NCBI RefSeq assembly: GCF_002795245.1
Contig: NZ_PGVG01000002.1
Coordinates: forward strand, 186,001 to 250,000
Source: Bradyrhizobium forestalis
Lineage (GTDB): Bacteria > Pseudomonadota > Alphaproteobacteria > Rhizobiales > Xanthobacteraceae
Direction of reading: 5' to 3'
Length of the DNA: 64,000 bases
In this document: piece after piece, positions 8,546 through 16,816 of the stretch
How the letters are laid out: every line of letters starts with the position of its first letter
Position numbering within the stretch: position 1 is the stretch's first letter
Made by a program: the position numbers and the translations under genes
Notes under the pieces: model-generated
The model's database searches: none
The model's input: the letters and a program-made list of their open reading frames with translations, nothing else
Told to the model about the DNA's origin: nothing

Positions 8546-9046
8546 ATGCGAAAGGAATTAGTGCTCGCAATTGTGCTCGGTATCACCGGGGTCCACGGTG
8601 CGCTCGCGCAGACGAAATTCACACCCGCGACCGGGCAAACATGCAAGGATGAATCGACAGACGAGCTCGGTCTGTGGACCTGCCCCGGTCCGGCCGGTTA
8701 CGTGGTGCGCTTTGCCGACGAAGGCAACATCGTATCGGTCACGATTGCGCCTCGGGGCGGAATCGAGAAGGTGTCCGGGCCGACCGCGCAATGGCGCGGC
8801 GCCGGCAAGTCGTTTGGCGAAAAGGTGCAATGGATCTTGCGTGGCGGCGTACCGAGGGCGGCGGTGATCCGCACTTGGCGACGGGTCGACGAGGATGAGA
8901 AGGAGCTCCAGGAACTCTCCGTGTTCGCGATCAGTGGCGCAAATGCCTGTCTCGTCGGCTCGGTCGAGATCCATACCGATAAGGCGAACGACGCAGCGCT
9001 TGCCCGCGCCCAGCAGGCGGCCAACGCGGGTTGTCCGCAGAAGTAG
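8546..9046 (+). CDS. Secreted hypothetical protein next to pheC
   Basis: A 166-residue protein with a clear signal peptide (MRKELVLAIVLGITGVHGAL, cleavage after ALAQ). The mature part has three cysteines (in GQTCKDE, LWTCPG and NACLVG) plus one near the end (AGCPQK), so two disulfides are possible. The ATG lies one base after the pheC stop, so the two genes are very likely cotranscribed, although a functional link is not shown. It matches no family I recognise. The domain is rich in beta-type segments (YVVRFADEGNIVSVTIAP). Confidence 0.75.
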   Translation: MRKELVLAIVLGITGVHGALAQTKFTPATGQTCKDESTDELGLWTCPGPAGYVVRFADEGNIVSVTIAPRGGIEKVSGPTAQWRGAGKSFGEKVQWILRGGVPRAAVIRTWRRVDEDEKELQELSVFAISGANACLVGSVEIHTDKANDAALARAQQAANAGCPQK

Positions 9047-9171
9047 ACGCGGCGCGCCGATTCTTCGCCGGTCAGGCGCGCACCTTGGACCGGGCGCCGC
9101 CCCGCCCAACTCCGGGCGGAGTTCAGCACTATTGAACCAATTTCCGTGAGAGGACGACTCATAGCTTGAAA

Positions 9172-9185
9172 GTGATCTAGATCAC
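9172..9185. promoter_or_regulatory. CRP-type operator
   Basis: The 14-base perfect palindrome GTGATCTAGATCAC equals the core of the ideal CRP site (GTGA, six-base spacer, TCAC). It is flanked by AAA on the left, again like the CRP consensus. It lies 61 bases upstream of the ATG at 9247, a normal place for an activator site. Basis is sequence match only; the regulator is unknown. Confidence 0.6.
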
Positions 9186-9246
9186 GCTACGTGACGGGGC
9201 CGGAGCGTAAGCGTCGACGCGGGGACCACCTGCTCAGGAGACGGAA

Positions 9247-10122
9247 ATGAAGAAGCTGCTGGCTACGGCCGCATTCCTTTTGGCGAGCACGGCTGCGCAG
9301 GCGCAGTACACTTTCGAATATGGCGGTCGCACCATCCGCATCGATCCCGATCGCGGCACGGTGCAGATCCCCGGCGTGTACGACAACACCGGCCAGAGCA
9401 AGCCCAAGAAGGCCAAGAAGAACGAGCAGGCACCGCAGCAGGCCACGGTCGATCCGCAAGCGCCGGCTGCTCCGGCACCAGCCCCCGCTCCCGTCGCCGC
9501 ACCGCCCGCCGCGGTGCAGGCGCCCGCGGCTGCGGCCGTCGCGCCGCCTCCTGCGCCGCCACCGCCGGCTCCTGCGCCGACCACGACCGCCAATACCACA
9601 CCCGCCGACACGGCCGTCGTGCCGCCGCCCGCACCGCCTCCGGCTCCTGCCCCGGTCGGACAGCAGGCTGCGCCCGCCGTGACGCCGCCGCCGGCTCCGA
9701 CCGTGGCTGCCGCGCCACCGGCACCGGCGCCGCCTCCGCCACCCGCCCCGGCGCCTGCCCCCGCTCCCGTTCAGGCGGCCGCAGCAACGCCCTCTCCGGC
9801 AGCTGCGCCGACGCGCGATCTCAATTCGCCGCTCGGCGTCTGGCTCACCGAGGAGAAGGAAGGCAAGGTCCGCATCGAGCAATGCGGCAGCAACCTCTGC
9901 GGCTATTCGGTCGACAGCAAGTCGAACCAGAACGGCGAGCAGGTGCTGATCAACATGAAGCCCGGCAAGGACCAGAAATGGTCCGGCCGCATCCTGGATC
10001 CGAACTCGGGCTCGACCTACGATTCGACGATCGCAATGAAAGGCACCGACCGGCTGCGTGTGCAGGGCTGCGCCTTCGGCGGCATGTTCTGCGGCGGCCA
10101 GACCTGGACGCGCGTGAATTGA
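9247..10122 (+). CDS. Secreted Pro/Ala-rich protein with C-terminal DUF2147-like domain
   Basis: A 291-residue exported protein. Residues 1-19 are a signal peptide (MKKLLATAAFLLASTAAQAQ). Residues 20-60 hold a short domain (YTFEYGGRTIRIDPDRG) and a lysine-rich link. Residues 65-190 are almost pure Pro/Ala with Val and Thr, probably an extended spacer across the periplasm or cell wall. The C-terminal 95 residues (from NSPLGVWLTEEKEGKVRIEQ through CGSNLCGYSV to FCGGQTWTRVN) resemble DUF2147, a small beta-barrel domain of envelope proteins, and carry four cysteines. A GGAGACGG ribosome site precedes the ATG, a CRP-type palindrome lies upstream, and an intrinsic terminator follows. Confidence 0.85.
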   Translation: MKKLLATAAFLLASTAAQAQYTFEYGGRTIRIDPDRGTVQIPGVYDNTGQSKPKKAKKNEQAPQQATVDPQAPAAPAPAPAPVAAPPAAVQAPAAAAVAPPPAPPPPAPAPTTTANTTPADTAVVPPPAPPPAPAPVGQQAAPAVTPPPAPTVAAAPPAPAPPPPPAPAPAPAPVQAAAATPSPAAAPTRDLNSPLGVWLTEEKEGKVRIEQCGSNLCGYSVDSKSNQNGEQVLINMKPGKDQKWSGRILDPNSGSTYDSTIAMKGTDRLRVQGCAFGGMFCGGQTWTRVN

Positions 10123-10143
10123 ATTCGGCGTCCTGACGGAGAC

Positions 10144-10170
10144 AAGGGGCCCGTGAAAGCGGGCCCCTTT
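10144..10170 (+). terminator. Rho-independent terminator after the DUF2147 gene
   Basis: AAGGGGCCCG and CGGGCCCCTT flank a short TGAAAG loop and are followed by TTGCTTTT. It lies 21 bases past the stop of the gene at 9247-10122. Confidence 0.85.
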
Positions 10171-10294
10171 GCTTTTCGCGATAGATCATAGCGACGTGCG
10201 CAAGCTCACACTGCCCTTGCGCACGTGACAGCCCTCACATCGCCGGTTCCGCGTCCATGCCACGATCCCGCATGGTCACCCACAGGGGCGTGTC

Positions 10295-10651
10295 ATGACT
10301 GGATTTCGCAAGGGTCTTTTCGCCACCATTGTCGCCATCTCCTTTCCGCTGACGCAGGCAGCCGCTGCGACAAGCAGCTTCGACGGCGCATGGAACGTCC
10401 GCATTGCCTCCTCGAGCCAGGCCTGCGGCAACGGCGCGACCGTCGCGATCGGCATCAACAACGGTCAGATCGCATCGAGCAGCGCGGCCGTGACGGCGTC
10501 GGGCCGCGTCGCCGACGCCGGCAGCATCAACGTCACCTTGAGCACGGGCATCAAGCGCGCGGTCGGCTTCGGCCGGCTCAGCGGCACGTCCGGCGCCGGC
10601 ACCTGGCGCGGCACCATGTGCACGGGAACGTGGACGGCGGAGAAGATGTAG
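10295..10651 (+). CDS. Small secreted hypothetical protein
   Basis: A 118-residue protein with an N-terminal signal peptide (TGFRKGLFATIVAISFPLTQ, cleavage near AAAATSS). The mature part starts with SSFDGAWNVRIASSSQACG, which has the look of the small secreted beta-rich proteins common in Bradyrhizobium, with two cysteines (about residues 44 and 110) positioned to form one disulfide. It ends MCTGTWTAEKM. The N-terminal SFDGxW motif followed by a GTxxxG pattern near the end suggests a lipocalin-like barrel, but that is a guess. It is followed seven bases later by a family B repeat. Function unknown. Confidence 0.65.
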   Translation: MTGFRKGLFATIVAISFPLTQAAAATSSFDGAWNVRIASSSQACGNGATVAIGINNGQIASSSAAVTASGRVADAGSINVTLSTGIKRAVGFGRLSGTSGAGTWRGTMCTGTWTAEKM

Positions 10652-10657
10652 TTTCTC

Positions 10658-10788
10658 GTGTCCCGGACAAGCAGCGACGCGAAGCGTTGCTGCGGGAGCC
10701 GGGACCCAGCAGTATCAATCGCTCGGAAGATTCTGGGTCCCGGATCGGCGACGCATCGCCTTCGGGCGATGCGTCTTGTCCGGGACAC
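10658..10788. repeat. Dispersed palindromic repeat, family B, copy 1
   Basis: The unit starts GTGTCCCGGACAAG and ends CTTGTCCGGGACAC, a perfect terminal inverted repeat of about 14 bases. Inside are GCCGGGACCCAG and its partner CTGGGTCCCGG. Related copies lie at 26546-26702 and 45325-45460. Confidence 0.88.
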
Positions 10789-10794
10789 AACGCC

Positions 10795-11199
10795 TCAGCC
10801 GACCGCGGCCCCATACTCCACGTCCGTCACCGGCTCCAGCCAGGTCGAATAGACGCCGTCGAGCGCCTCCTGCATGGCGATGTGGCACATGCCGTTGGTC
10901 GGCGATGCGCCATGCCAGTGCACTTCACCCGGCGGAATCCAGACGGTGTCGCCGGGGCGGATCTCGCGGATCGGGCCGCCCTTGGACTGGATGCGGCCGA
11001 CACCGGAGATGACGTAGAGCGTCTGCCCGAGCGGATGGTGATGCCAGTTGGTGCGCGCACCGGGCTCGAAGGCGACGCGCGAGCAGTTCAGCCGTGCCGG
11101 CGCGGGCGCCATGATGACGGGGTCCTGCCACACGGTGCCGGTGAAGTGTTCATTGGGCGCGCGGCGGGTCGGCCGCGCACCGGCGAGCGTGATATCCAT
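10795..11199 (-). CDS. Cupin domain protein
   Basis: A 134-residue single-domain cupin. The first cupin motif is intact, TNWHHHPLGQTLYVISG, with three histidines and a glutamine in place of the usual glutamate; the second is PPGEVHWHGAS. These residues normally bind a divalent metal. The start at 11199 follows AAGGAAACGAGG; longer in-frame openings would run into the upstream gene. The RraA-type gene upstream on the same strand ends 23 bases before, so they form a probable two-gene operon. Small cupins of this type are often decarboxylases or isomerases (carboxymuconolactone-decarboxylase-associated type); the substrate cannot be told. Confidence 0.82.
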   Translation of the reverse strand: MDITLAGARPTRRAPNEHFTGTVWQDPVIMAPAPARLNCSRVAFEPGARTNWHHHPLGQTLYVISGVGRIQSKGGPIREIRPGDTVWIPPGEVHWHGASPTNGMCHIAMQEALDGVYSTWLEPVTDVEYGAAVG

Positions 11200-11222
11200 G
11201 GGGTACCTCGTTTCCTTACCTG

Positions 11223-11921
11223 TTACTTCTTGCTGGCGGCGTAGCGCGCCTTGGTCTCGGCGTTCATGGGATAGAGGCCCGGCAGCACGGCGCCGTTGTT
11301 CACCTCGTTGACGATCCAGGCTTCCATGCGCTCCTGCTCGACGCCCTCGTTGAGAACGTGCTCGAGCATCGCCTGCGGGATCAGCACGCAGCCGTCCTGG
11401 TCGGCGACCACGATGTCGTTCGGGAACACGGCAACGCCGCCGCAACCGATCGGCTCGCCCCAACCGACGAAAGTGAGGCCGGCAACGGAAGGCGGCGCGG
11501 CGTAGCCGTCGCACCACACCGGCAGATTGGTGCCGAGCACGCCCTCGACGTCACGCACCACGCCGTCGGTGACGAGCGCAGTAACGCCGCGCTTGACCAT
11601 GCGCGCGCAGAGGATGTCGCCGAAGATGCCGGCATCGGTGATGCCCATGGCATCGACCACCGCGATGCAGCCCTCCGGCATCGCCTCAATCGCGGTGCGG
11701 GTCGAGATCGGCGAGGACCAGGATTCCGGCGTCGCCAGATCCTCGCGCGCCGGCACGAAGCGCAGCGTGAAGGCCGGCCCAACCAGCCGCGGCAAGCCCG
11801 GACGCAACGGACGTGCGCCGCGCATCCACACGTTGCGCAGGCCCTTCTTCAGCAGGACCGTGGTGATGGTGGCAGTGGTGATGCCGGCGAGGGTCTTGCG
11901 GGCTTCGGGGGACAGCGACAT
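11223..11921 (-). CDS. RraA family protein, probable 4-hydroxy-4-methyl-2-oxoglutarate/oxaloacetate lyase type
   Basis: A 232-residue member of the RraA/HMG-aldolase fold. The hallmark active-site loop is present: GDILCARMVKRGVTALVTDG followed by VVRDVEG, where the Arg and Asp bind pyruvate enolate and metal. The early segment TATITTVLLKKGLRNVWMRG and the mid segment AVVDAMGITDAGIFG also fit. Family members either cleave 4-carboxy-4-hydroxy acids from aromatic degradation or modulate RNase E; this context, with a cupin and no RNase gene, favours metabolism. The ATG at 11921 precedes the conserved LSPEARKTLAGITTATI; upstream frame is not protein-like. It transcribes away from pxpB. Confidence 0.83.
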   Translation of the reverse strand: MSLSPEARKTLAGITTATITTVLLKKGLRNVWMRGARPLRPGLPRLVGPAFTLRFVPAREDLATPESWSSPISTRTAIEAMPEGCIAVVDAMGITDAGIFGDILCARMVKRGVTALVTDGVVRDVEGVLGTNLPVWCDGYAAPPSVAGLTFVGWGEPIGCGGVAVFPNDIVVADQDGCVLIPQAMLEHVLNEGVEQERMEAWIVNEVNNGAVLPGLYPMNAETKARYAASKK

Positions 11922-12168
11922 GGACGAGAACGAGCTCCGAGGTGCAGGAAAGAACGGGCGCATCTTGCGAGCCGGGCGCCTTGCGTCAAGGGCCAAGAGG
12001 CTAGCAATTACGCAGGGCCGCTGGGCTATTATGCGACGCGATAACAAGGCTTTATCGCGTGCCCTTGGATTAATTTATTGGACTTGCGAGCGCATTTACG
12101 CGAAGCAGGACGAAGCGGAACTCGAACGCCGGGGACCGCATTCTTCAGAAGCCCGATTTCGACAGCTC

Positions 12169-12900
12169 ATGGCCGCGACGCTTCCCCCGCCCCGCCTTCT
12201 GCCCAGTGGCGACAGCGCCGTCACGGTCGAGTTCAGCCGCACCATCGATGACGAGGCCAACCAGCGCGTGCTGGCGCTCGACAAGGCGCTTACCGCGGCG
12301 CCCATCGACGGCATCACCGAAACCGTGCCGACCTATCGCTCGCTGCTGGTGCACTATGATCCCGGCAAGATCGGTTTCGATGCGCTCGGCCAAAAGATCC
12401 TCCCGATCGCCATCCGGCCGCTGCCGCCGGTCACCAAGGCGCGCCGCTGGCGCATTCCCGTCGCCTATGGCGGCGAGCATGGCATCGATCTCGAGGATGT
12501 CGCCAAGGCGCTGGGCACCACGCCCGATGACATCGTCGCCCGGCATGTCGGCGGCGACTACAAGGTCGCCATGATCGGCTTCACGCCGGGCTGGTCCTAT
12601 CTCAGCGGCCTCGACAAGTCCCTGCACATGTCGCGGCGGCAGTCGCCGCGGCTGCTGACGCCCGCCGGGACGATCTCGATCGGCGGCATCCAGGCCGGCA
12701 TCCAGTGCCTAGCCGCCCCGAGCGGCTGGCACCTTTTGGGCCGCACGCCTGTCAGAACCTATCAGCTCCATCGCGATCCGACCTTCCTCACCGAACCCGG
12801 TGACCGCGTGACGTTCTTCGCCATCGACCACAAGATGTTCGAGGAGATGGACCGCGCTGCGGAAGCCGGCGAGATCATCGCCGAGCAGGTGGTCTCATGA
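12169..12900 (+). CDS. pxpB: 5-oxoprolinase subunit PxpB
   Basis: A 243-residue protein of the KipI/PxpB (allophanate hydrolase subunit 1) family. Diagnostic segments are LPSGDSAVTVEFS near the start, VAYGGEHGIDLEDVA in the middle, and MIGFTPGWSYLSGLD with TPAGTISIGGIQAGI. With PxpC it forms the ATP-dependent complex that, together with PxpA, opens 5-oxoproline (pyroglutamate) to glutamate, a repair and salvage reaction in the cytosol. The ATG at 12169 begins just before the conserved region; the Shine-Dalgarno is weak. Its stop overlaps the pxpC start by four bases (ATGA), and pxpA follows, so the complete enzyme is encoded here. Confidence 0.92.
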   Translation: MAATLPPPRLLPSGDSAVTVEFSRTIDDEANQRVLALDKALTAAPIDGITETVPTYRSLLVHYDPGKIGFDALGQKILPIAIRPLPPVTKARRWRIPVAYGGEHGIDLEDVAKALGTTPDDIVARHVGGDYKVAMIGFTPGWSYLSGLDKSLHMSRRQSPRLLTPAGTISIGGIQAGIQCLAAPSGWHLLGRTPVRTYQLHRDPTFLTEPGDRVTFFAIDHKMFEEMDRAAEAGEIIAEQVVS

Positions 12901-13934
12901 GCCGGCTCGTCGTCGCCAGCATCGGCCCCGCAAGCTCCGTCCAGGATGGCGGGCGCCTGGGCGCGCAGCGCTACGGCTTGACGGTCAGCGGGGCGATGGA
13001 CCGGCTGTCGCTTGCGGCGGCGAACACGCTCGTCGGCAACGAGCCGCTCGCGGCCGCCGTCGAGATCGGCCCATTCGGCGCCTCCTTCACCGCCCGCGAC
13101 GGCGCCGTCCGCGTGGCGATATCAGGCGCGCCGCGCAATGCGGACGTTGCCGGAAACCCGGTTGCGATGGACGCATCGGTGACGCTGAAGGACGGCGAGA
13201 CGCTGACGCTCGGCTTTGCCCGCGGCGGCGCCTTCACCTATCTCGCAATCGAAGGCGCCATCAAGGGCGAACCGGTGTTCGGCAGTCTCGCGGTGAACGC
13301 CCGCGCCGGCCTCGGCAGCCCCTACCCGCGCCCGCTCCAGGCCGGTGACGAGTTCAACGTCGATGCTGCCAGCGGTGCGCCGGAGCTGCGCATCGAGCTG
13401 CCGAAGCCGGCGAACGGCCCGATCCGCGTGCTGCTGGGTCCGCAGGACGATGAGTTCGACGAGGCCAACAAGGCACTGTTCCTGGACAGTGAGTGGAGGA
13501 TCTCGGCAACCTCCGACCGCATGGGCTACCGGCTCGATGGCCCCGCCATCAAGCATCTGCATGGCCACAACATCGTCTCCGACGGCACCGTCAATGGCAG
13601 CATCCAGGTGCCCGGCAACGGCGCGCCGATCGCGCTGATGATGGACCGCGGCACCTCCGGCGGCTACCCTAAGATCGCAACCGTGATCACGGCCGATATC
13701 GGCCGCCTCGCCCAGACCTCGGCGGGAACCGCGTTCCGCTACAAGGCTGTCAGCATGGCCGAGGCGCAGGACGAGGCGCGCAACTTTGCACAGTTGATCC
13801 GCAGCCTGCCCGATCGCCTGCGCTCCTCCGACACCGTCGCGCTCAACATCGAGGCGCTAAGCGATGCTAATGTCGCTGGCTATGCGGTCAGCGCGGTCGA
13901 TGCCGGGACGTGGCAGGTCGCGGCAGAACCGTAA
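12897..13934 (+). CDS. pxpC: 5-oxoprolinase subunit PxpC
   Basis: A 345-residue protein of the KipA/PxpC (allophanate hydrolase subunit 2, biotin-dependent carboxyltransferase-like) family. The opening is typical, [20 protein letters not shown] followed by [17 protein letters not shown]; later come [18 protein letters not shown] and [13 protein letters not shown]. It partners with PxpB in the ATP-dependent 5-oxoprolinase. The ATG overlaps the pxpB stop (ATGA at 12897-12900), so translation is coupled. The pxpA start follows 32 bases after the stop. Length and motifs are complete. Confidence 0.93.
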   Translation: MSRLVVASIGPASSVQDGGRLGAQRYGLTVSGAMDRLSLAAANTLVGNEPLAAAVEIGPFGASFTARDGAVRVAISGAPRNADVAGNPVAMDASVTLKDGETLTLGFARGGAFTYLAIEGAIKGEPVFGSLAVNARAGLGSPYPRPLQAGDEFNVDAASGAPELRIELPKPANGPIRVLLGPQDDEFDEANKALFLDSEWRISATSDRMGYRLDGPAIKHLHGHNIVSDGTVNGSIQVPGNGAPIALMMDRGTSGGYPKIATVITADIGRLAQTSAGTAFRYKAVSMAEAQDEARNFAQLIRSLPDRLRSSDTVALNIEALSDANVAGYAVSAVDAGTWQVAAEP

Positions 13935-13966
13935 GCGGCAACAAGACCAGAGGCGGAGAGCACCCC

Positions 13967-14737
13967 ATGAAGACGATCGACCTCAACTGCGACCTCGGCG
14001 AAGGTTTTGGCGCGTGGGAGATGGGCAACGATGCCGCCATGATCGAGCTGGCGAGCTCGGTCAACGTCGCCTGCGGCTTCCACGCCGGCGACCCCGACAT
14101 CATGCGCCGGACGGTGGAGCTGGCGAAGGCGCGCGGCGTCTCGGTCGGCGCGCATCCCGGCTACCGCGACCTGCACGGCTTCGGCCGCCATCCGATCGCA
14201 GGGCTCAAGGCCTCCGAGATCGAGAACCTCGTCGCCTACCAGATCGGCGCCTTGCAGGCGATCGCGACCGCGGCCGGCCACAAGGTCACCCATGTGAAGG
14301 CGCACGGCGCGCTCTCCAACGTCGCCTGCGAGGACGACATGACCGCGAAGGCGATCGCCGCCGGTATCAAGGCGGTCGATCCCAGCCTGATCTTCGTCGT
14401 GCTCGCCAATTCGAAGCTGGTGAAGGCCGGCGAAGCGGCCAACCTGCCGATGGTGCACGAGGTGTTCGCCGACCGCGCCTATGAGGACGACGGCAATCTC
14501 GTCTCGCGCAAGAAGCCCGGCGCGGTGCTGCACGATGCCAAGATGATCGCCGATCGCGTGGTGCGCATGGTGCAGGACGGCGCGGTGGTCTCGGTCACGG
14601 GCAAGGTCATCAAGATGCGGACGGATACGGTCTGCATCCATGGCGACACGCACGGTGCCGTGGAGATCGCGCGGACCTTGCGTCAGGCGTTGAAGGAAGC
14701 GGGGATCGAGGTCGCGCCGTTCAAGCGCGGAGCGTGA
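13967..14737 (+). CDS. pxpA: 5-oxoprolinase subunit PxpA (LamB/YcsF family)
   Basis: A 256-residue enzyme subunit. The N-terminus [20 protein letters not shown] is the signature of the LamB/YcsF family, followed by [27 protein letters not shown] and the metal-type segment VKAHGALSN (usually VKPHGALYN). PxpA cleaves the phosphorylated 5-oxoproline made by PxpBC. The ATG follows GGCGGAGAG at a normal distance. It closes the pxpBCA set; the family D palindromic repeat starts 16 bases after the stop and may end transcription. Confidence 0.94.
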   Translation: MKTIDLNCDLGEGFGAWEMGNDAAMIELASSVNVACGFHAGDPDIMRRTVELAKARGVSVGAHPGYRDLHGFGRHPIAGLKASEIENLVAYQIGALQAIATAAGHKVTHVKAHGALSNVACEDDMTAKAIAAGIKAVDPSLIFVVLANSKLVKAGEAANLPMVHEVFADRAYEDDGNLVSRKKPGAVLHDAKMIADRVVRMVQDGAVVSVTGKVIKMRTDTVCIHGDTHGAVEIARTLRQALKEAGIEVAPFKRGA

Positions 14738-14753
14738 GGCACAACAGGTGCCG

Positions 14754-14846
14754 TAGGGTGGGCAAAGCGAAGCGTGCCCACCACGTCGATCTCGTATGTT
14801 GAGAGACGGTGGGCACGGCGCGAAGGCGCGCCTTTGCCCACCCTAG
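14754..14846. repeat. Palindromic intergenic repeat (family D)
   Basis: About 93 bases framed by GTAGGGTGGGCAAAG and CTTTGCCCACCCTA as inverted arms, with inner pairs GTGCCCACC/GGTGGGCAC. It could form a long hairpin between the convergent pxpA and the small gene at 14854-15006. This is the only copy in the window. Confidence 0.8.
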
Positions 14847-14853
14847 GAGAGCT

Positions 14854-15006
14854 TCAGAACGGATGCACCGACAACGTGCCGAACACGATCGCTGCGATCA
14901 CGGCAAAGGCGCTGTACAGCGCGAGGTGATGGGCGCTCGCCCCGGTCCGCCGCGAGAGCGAGCGCGCGTAGAAATGCAGCCTCGCTTCCGCCGATAGTTC
15001 GCGCAT
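14854..15006 (-). CDS. Small single-pass membrane protein, 50 residues
   Basis: A 50-codon frame from ATG at 15006 to TGA at 14854. The first 28 residues are basic and amphipathic (RELSAEARLHFYARSLSRRT), followed by a hydrophobic stretch (LALYSAFAVIAAIVFGTLSV) and a short tail VHPF. Shine-Dalgarno GGAG lies eight bases before the ATG. Its hydrophobic pattern, starter and isolated position make it more likely real than chance, but no family is recognised. The basic N-terminus would stay in the cytoplasm with the C-terminus outside. Confidence 0.55.
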   Translation of the reverse strand: MRELSAEARLHFYARSLSRRTGASAHHLALYSAFAVIAAIVFGTLSVHPF

Positions 15007-15205
15007 GGTCGATCTCCAACGCCCCATTTGCGGGAGTATGAAGGCTCAACCCTGGCGGGAGGCAAGATACCCGCAGAAATAGCAATGAGCTTCTTCTAGG
15101 AAGCCCGATCGCAGATGCATATTCTCTTGAGTCGAGGGTTCCGAGAATCCCATTCGTTAAATTCCGAGCCAGCTGGAACCGGCTCGGATGACGGCAGCAT
15201 GACAG

Positions 15206-16816
15206 TTAGTACACGTCAGCCTGGAAGCGGCCGGTCTTCTTGAGCTCGGCGACGAAACTGACTGCCTCATCCGTCGAACGCGCGCCGAACTGGGCGACGA
15301 TGTCGACCAGCGCGCGCTCGACGTCCTTGGCCATGCGCTTGGCATCGCCGCAGATGTAGAGATGCGCGCCTTCGGCGAGCCAGGTCCACAATTCGCGGCC
15401 GACCTCGCGCATGCGGTCCTGCACGTAAAACTTCTTCTCGCCGTCGCGCGACCAGGCCAGTGACAGCCGCGTCAACTGACCCGAGGTCTTCATCGCGTTG
15501 AGCTCCTCCTGGTAGAAGAAGTCGCAATCGCTGCGCTGGTGGCCGAAGAACAGCCAGTTCTTGCCGGGCGCACCGGTGGCCTTGCGGTCGAGCAGGAAGG
15601 CGCGGAACGGCGCGATGCCGGTGCCGGGGCCGATCATGATGACGGGCGTCTTCGGATCCTGCGGCAGGCCGAAGCCGTGGGCCTTCTGCACATAGACCTT
15701 CAGCTTCTCGCCCTCAGTGATGCGCTCGCCGAGGAAGGTCGAGGCAACCCCGAGGCGCTTGCGCTTGCCGATGACGTAGCGCACGGAGTCCACCGTCAGC
15801 GACAGCTTTCCCGGCGTCGCATTGTGCGAGGACGAGATCGAATAAAGCCGCGGCTGCAGCGGCTCCAGCGCCTCGACGAAGGCCTCGGGATGCGGCCGCG
15901 TGCCGGAAAACTTCTGCAGCGCCGCCATGACGTCGAGGGTCGCGGCATCGCCATCGGGATCCTCGCCCTGCGCCAGCGCCCGCGCCTTCTCGCGCTGCGC
16001 GCCGCCGGTGATGAAGGAGATCAGCTCGAACAGCGTGTCGGGCGCCGGCGACAGCGAGACGTCGTCGATCAGCACCTCGCGCAGCGTCTTGCCGTTGACC
16101 TCAGTGGTGTGGGAGGCGCCGAGCAGCGCGATGATCTGGTCGACGAGGCCGACATCGTTGCGCGCGAACACGCCGAAACTGTCGCCGACCACGTAGTCGA
16201 GCTTGCTTGCGGAGAGATCGAACTCGATGTGATAGGTTTCCTTCTCCGACTTGCCCTTGTTGAGCAGACGGCGCGACAGGAACGTCGCCTCGGTCGGATT
16301 GTCGCGCGAACGGCCGGGCTCCGCGATGGTCACGGTCACAGCCGGCGCCGGAGCGTCCGGCTTGTCAGCCGCTTTGGCCACTGGGGCCTTGTCCAGCTCC
16401 TCGTACAGCGACTTCAACATCCGCGCGGTTTCCTTGCCGCCGGGAACGCAGAGATTGAGCCGTGCTTCGCTGCGGCTCGCGATCGCCTCGGAATAGTCGT
16501 GGCAATTGTAGCCGCACTGGCCGCAATCCTGCTGCGCCATCGCCGCCATCATCTTGCGACGGACGGGACGACCCTCGGCGAGCTTCATCCGGTCGGCAAT
16601 CGGCATGGTCTGGTCGTGCCACGGCGCCTCACCGTCGTCGCCGTCACCGGCGGCGCCCTGCATGACGGCAGCGCCCTGCTCCGCCGACAGCGGCGTTGCG
16701 ACGTCGGGCGACAGCAATCCGGCGAAGAAGCCGTTCAGCCAGGAACGCTGCGCATCGGAGAACGGGGCGCTGGCGGGAATGAGGTCGAGTTTCGGCGGAG
16801 GGGTGATCTGGTTCAT
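15206..16816 (-). CDS. CysJ-like FAD/NADPH reductase with RnfB-like [4Fe-4S] domain, partner of NirA
   Basis: A 536-residue reductase. The C-terminal two thirds match the FAD- and NADPH-binding part of sulfite reductase flavoprotein: FLSRRLLN, RLYSISSSH (FAD), IGPGTGIAPFRAFL (NADPH), YICGDAKRMAKDV and the terminal RFQADVY. The flavodoxin (FMN) domain that CysJ carries first is missing. In its place (about residues 95-130) is DCGQCGYNCHDYSEAI and NLCVPGG, with Cys at about 98, 101, 105 and 123: the pattern of the small FeS domain of RnfB. So electrons probably run NADPH-FAD-[4Fe-4S]-siroheme enzyme. The start overlaps the stop of the siroheme reductase gene (ATGA at 16813-16816), so it is coupled to it. 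Confidence 0.85.
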   Translation of the reverse strand: MNQITPPPKLDLIPASAPFSDAQRSWLNGFFAGLLSPDVATPLSAEQGAAVMQGAAGDGDDGEAPWHDQTMPIADRMKLAEGRPVRRKMMAAMAQQDCGQCGYNCHDYSEAIASRSEARLNLCVPGGKETARMLKSLYEELDKAPVAKAADKPDAPAPAVTVTIAEPGRSRDNPTEATFLSRRLLNKGKSEKETYHIEFDLSASKLDYVVGDSFGVFARNDVGLVDQIIALLGASHTTEVNGKTLREVLIDDVSLSPAPDTLFELISFITGGAQREKARALAQGEDPDGDAATLDVMAALQKFSGTRPHPEAFVEALEPLQPRLYSISSSHNATPGKLSLTVDSVRYVIGKRKRLGVASTFLGERITEGEKLKVYVQKAHGFGLPQDPKTPVIMIGPGTGIAPFRAFLLDRKATGAPGKNWLFFGHQRSDCDFFYQEELNAMKTSGQLTRLSLAWSRDGEKKFYVQDRMREVGRELWTWLAEGAHLYICGDAKRMAKDVERALVDIVAQFGARSTDEAVSFVAELKKTGRFQADVY

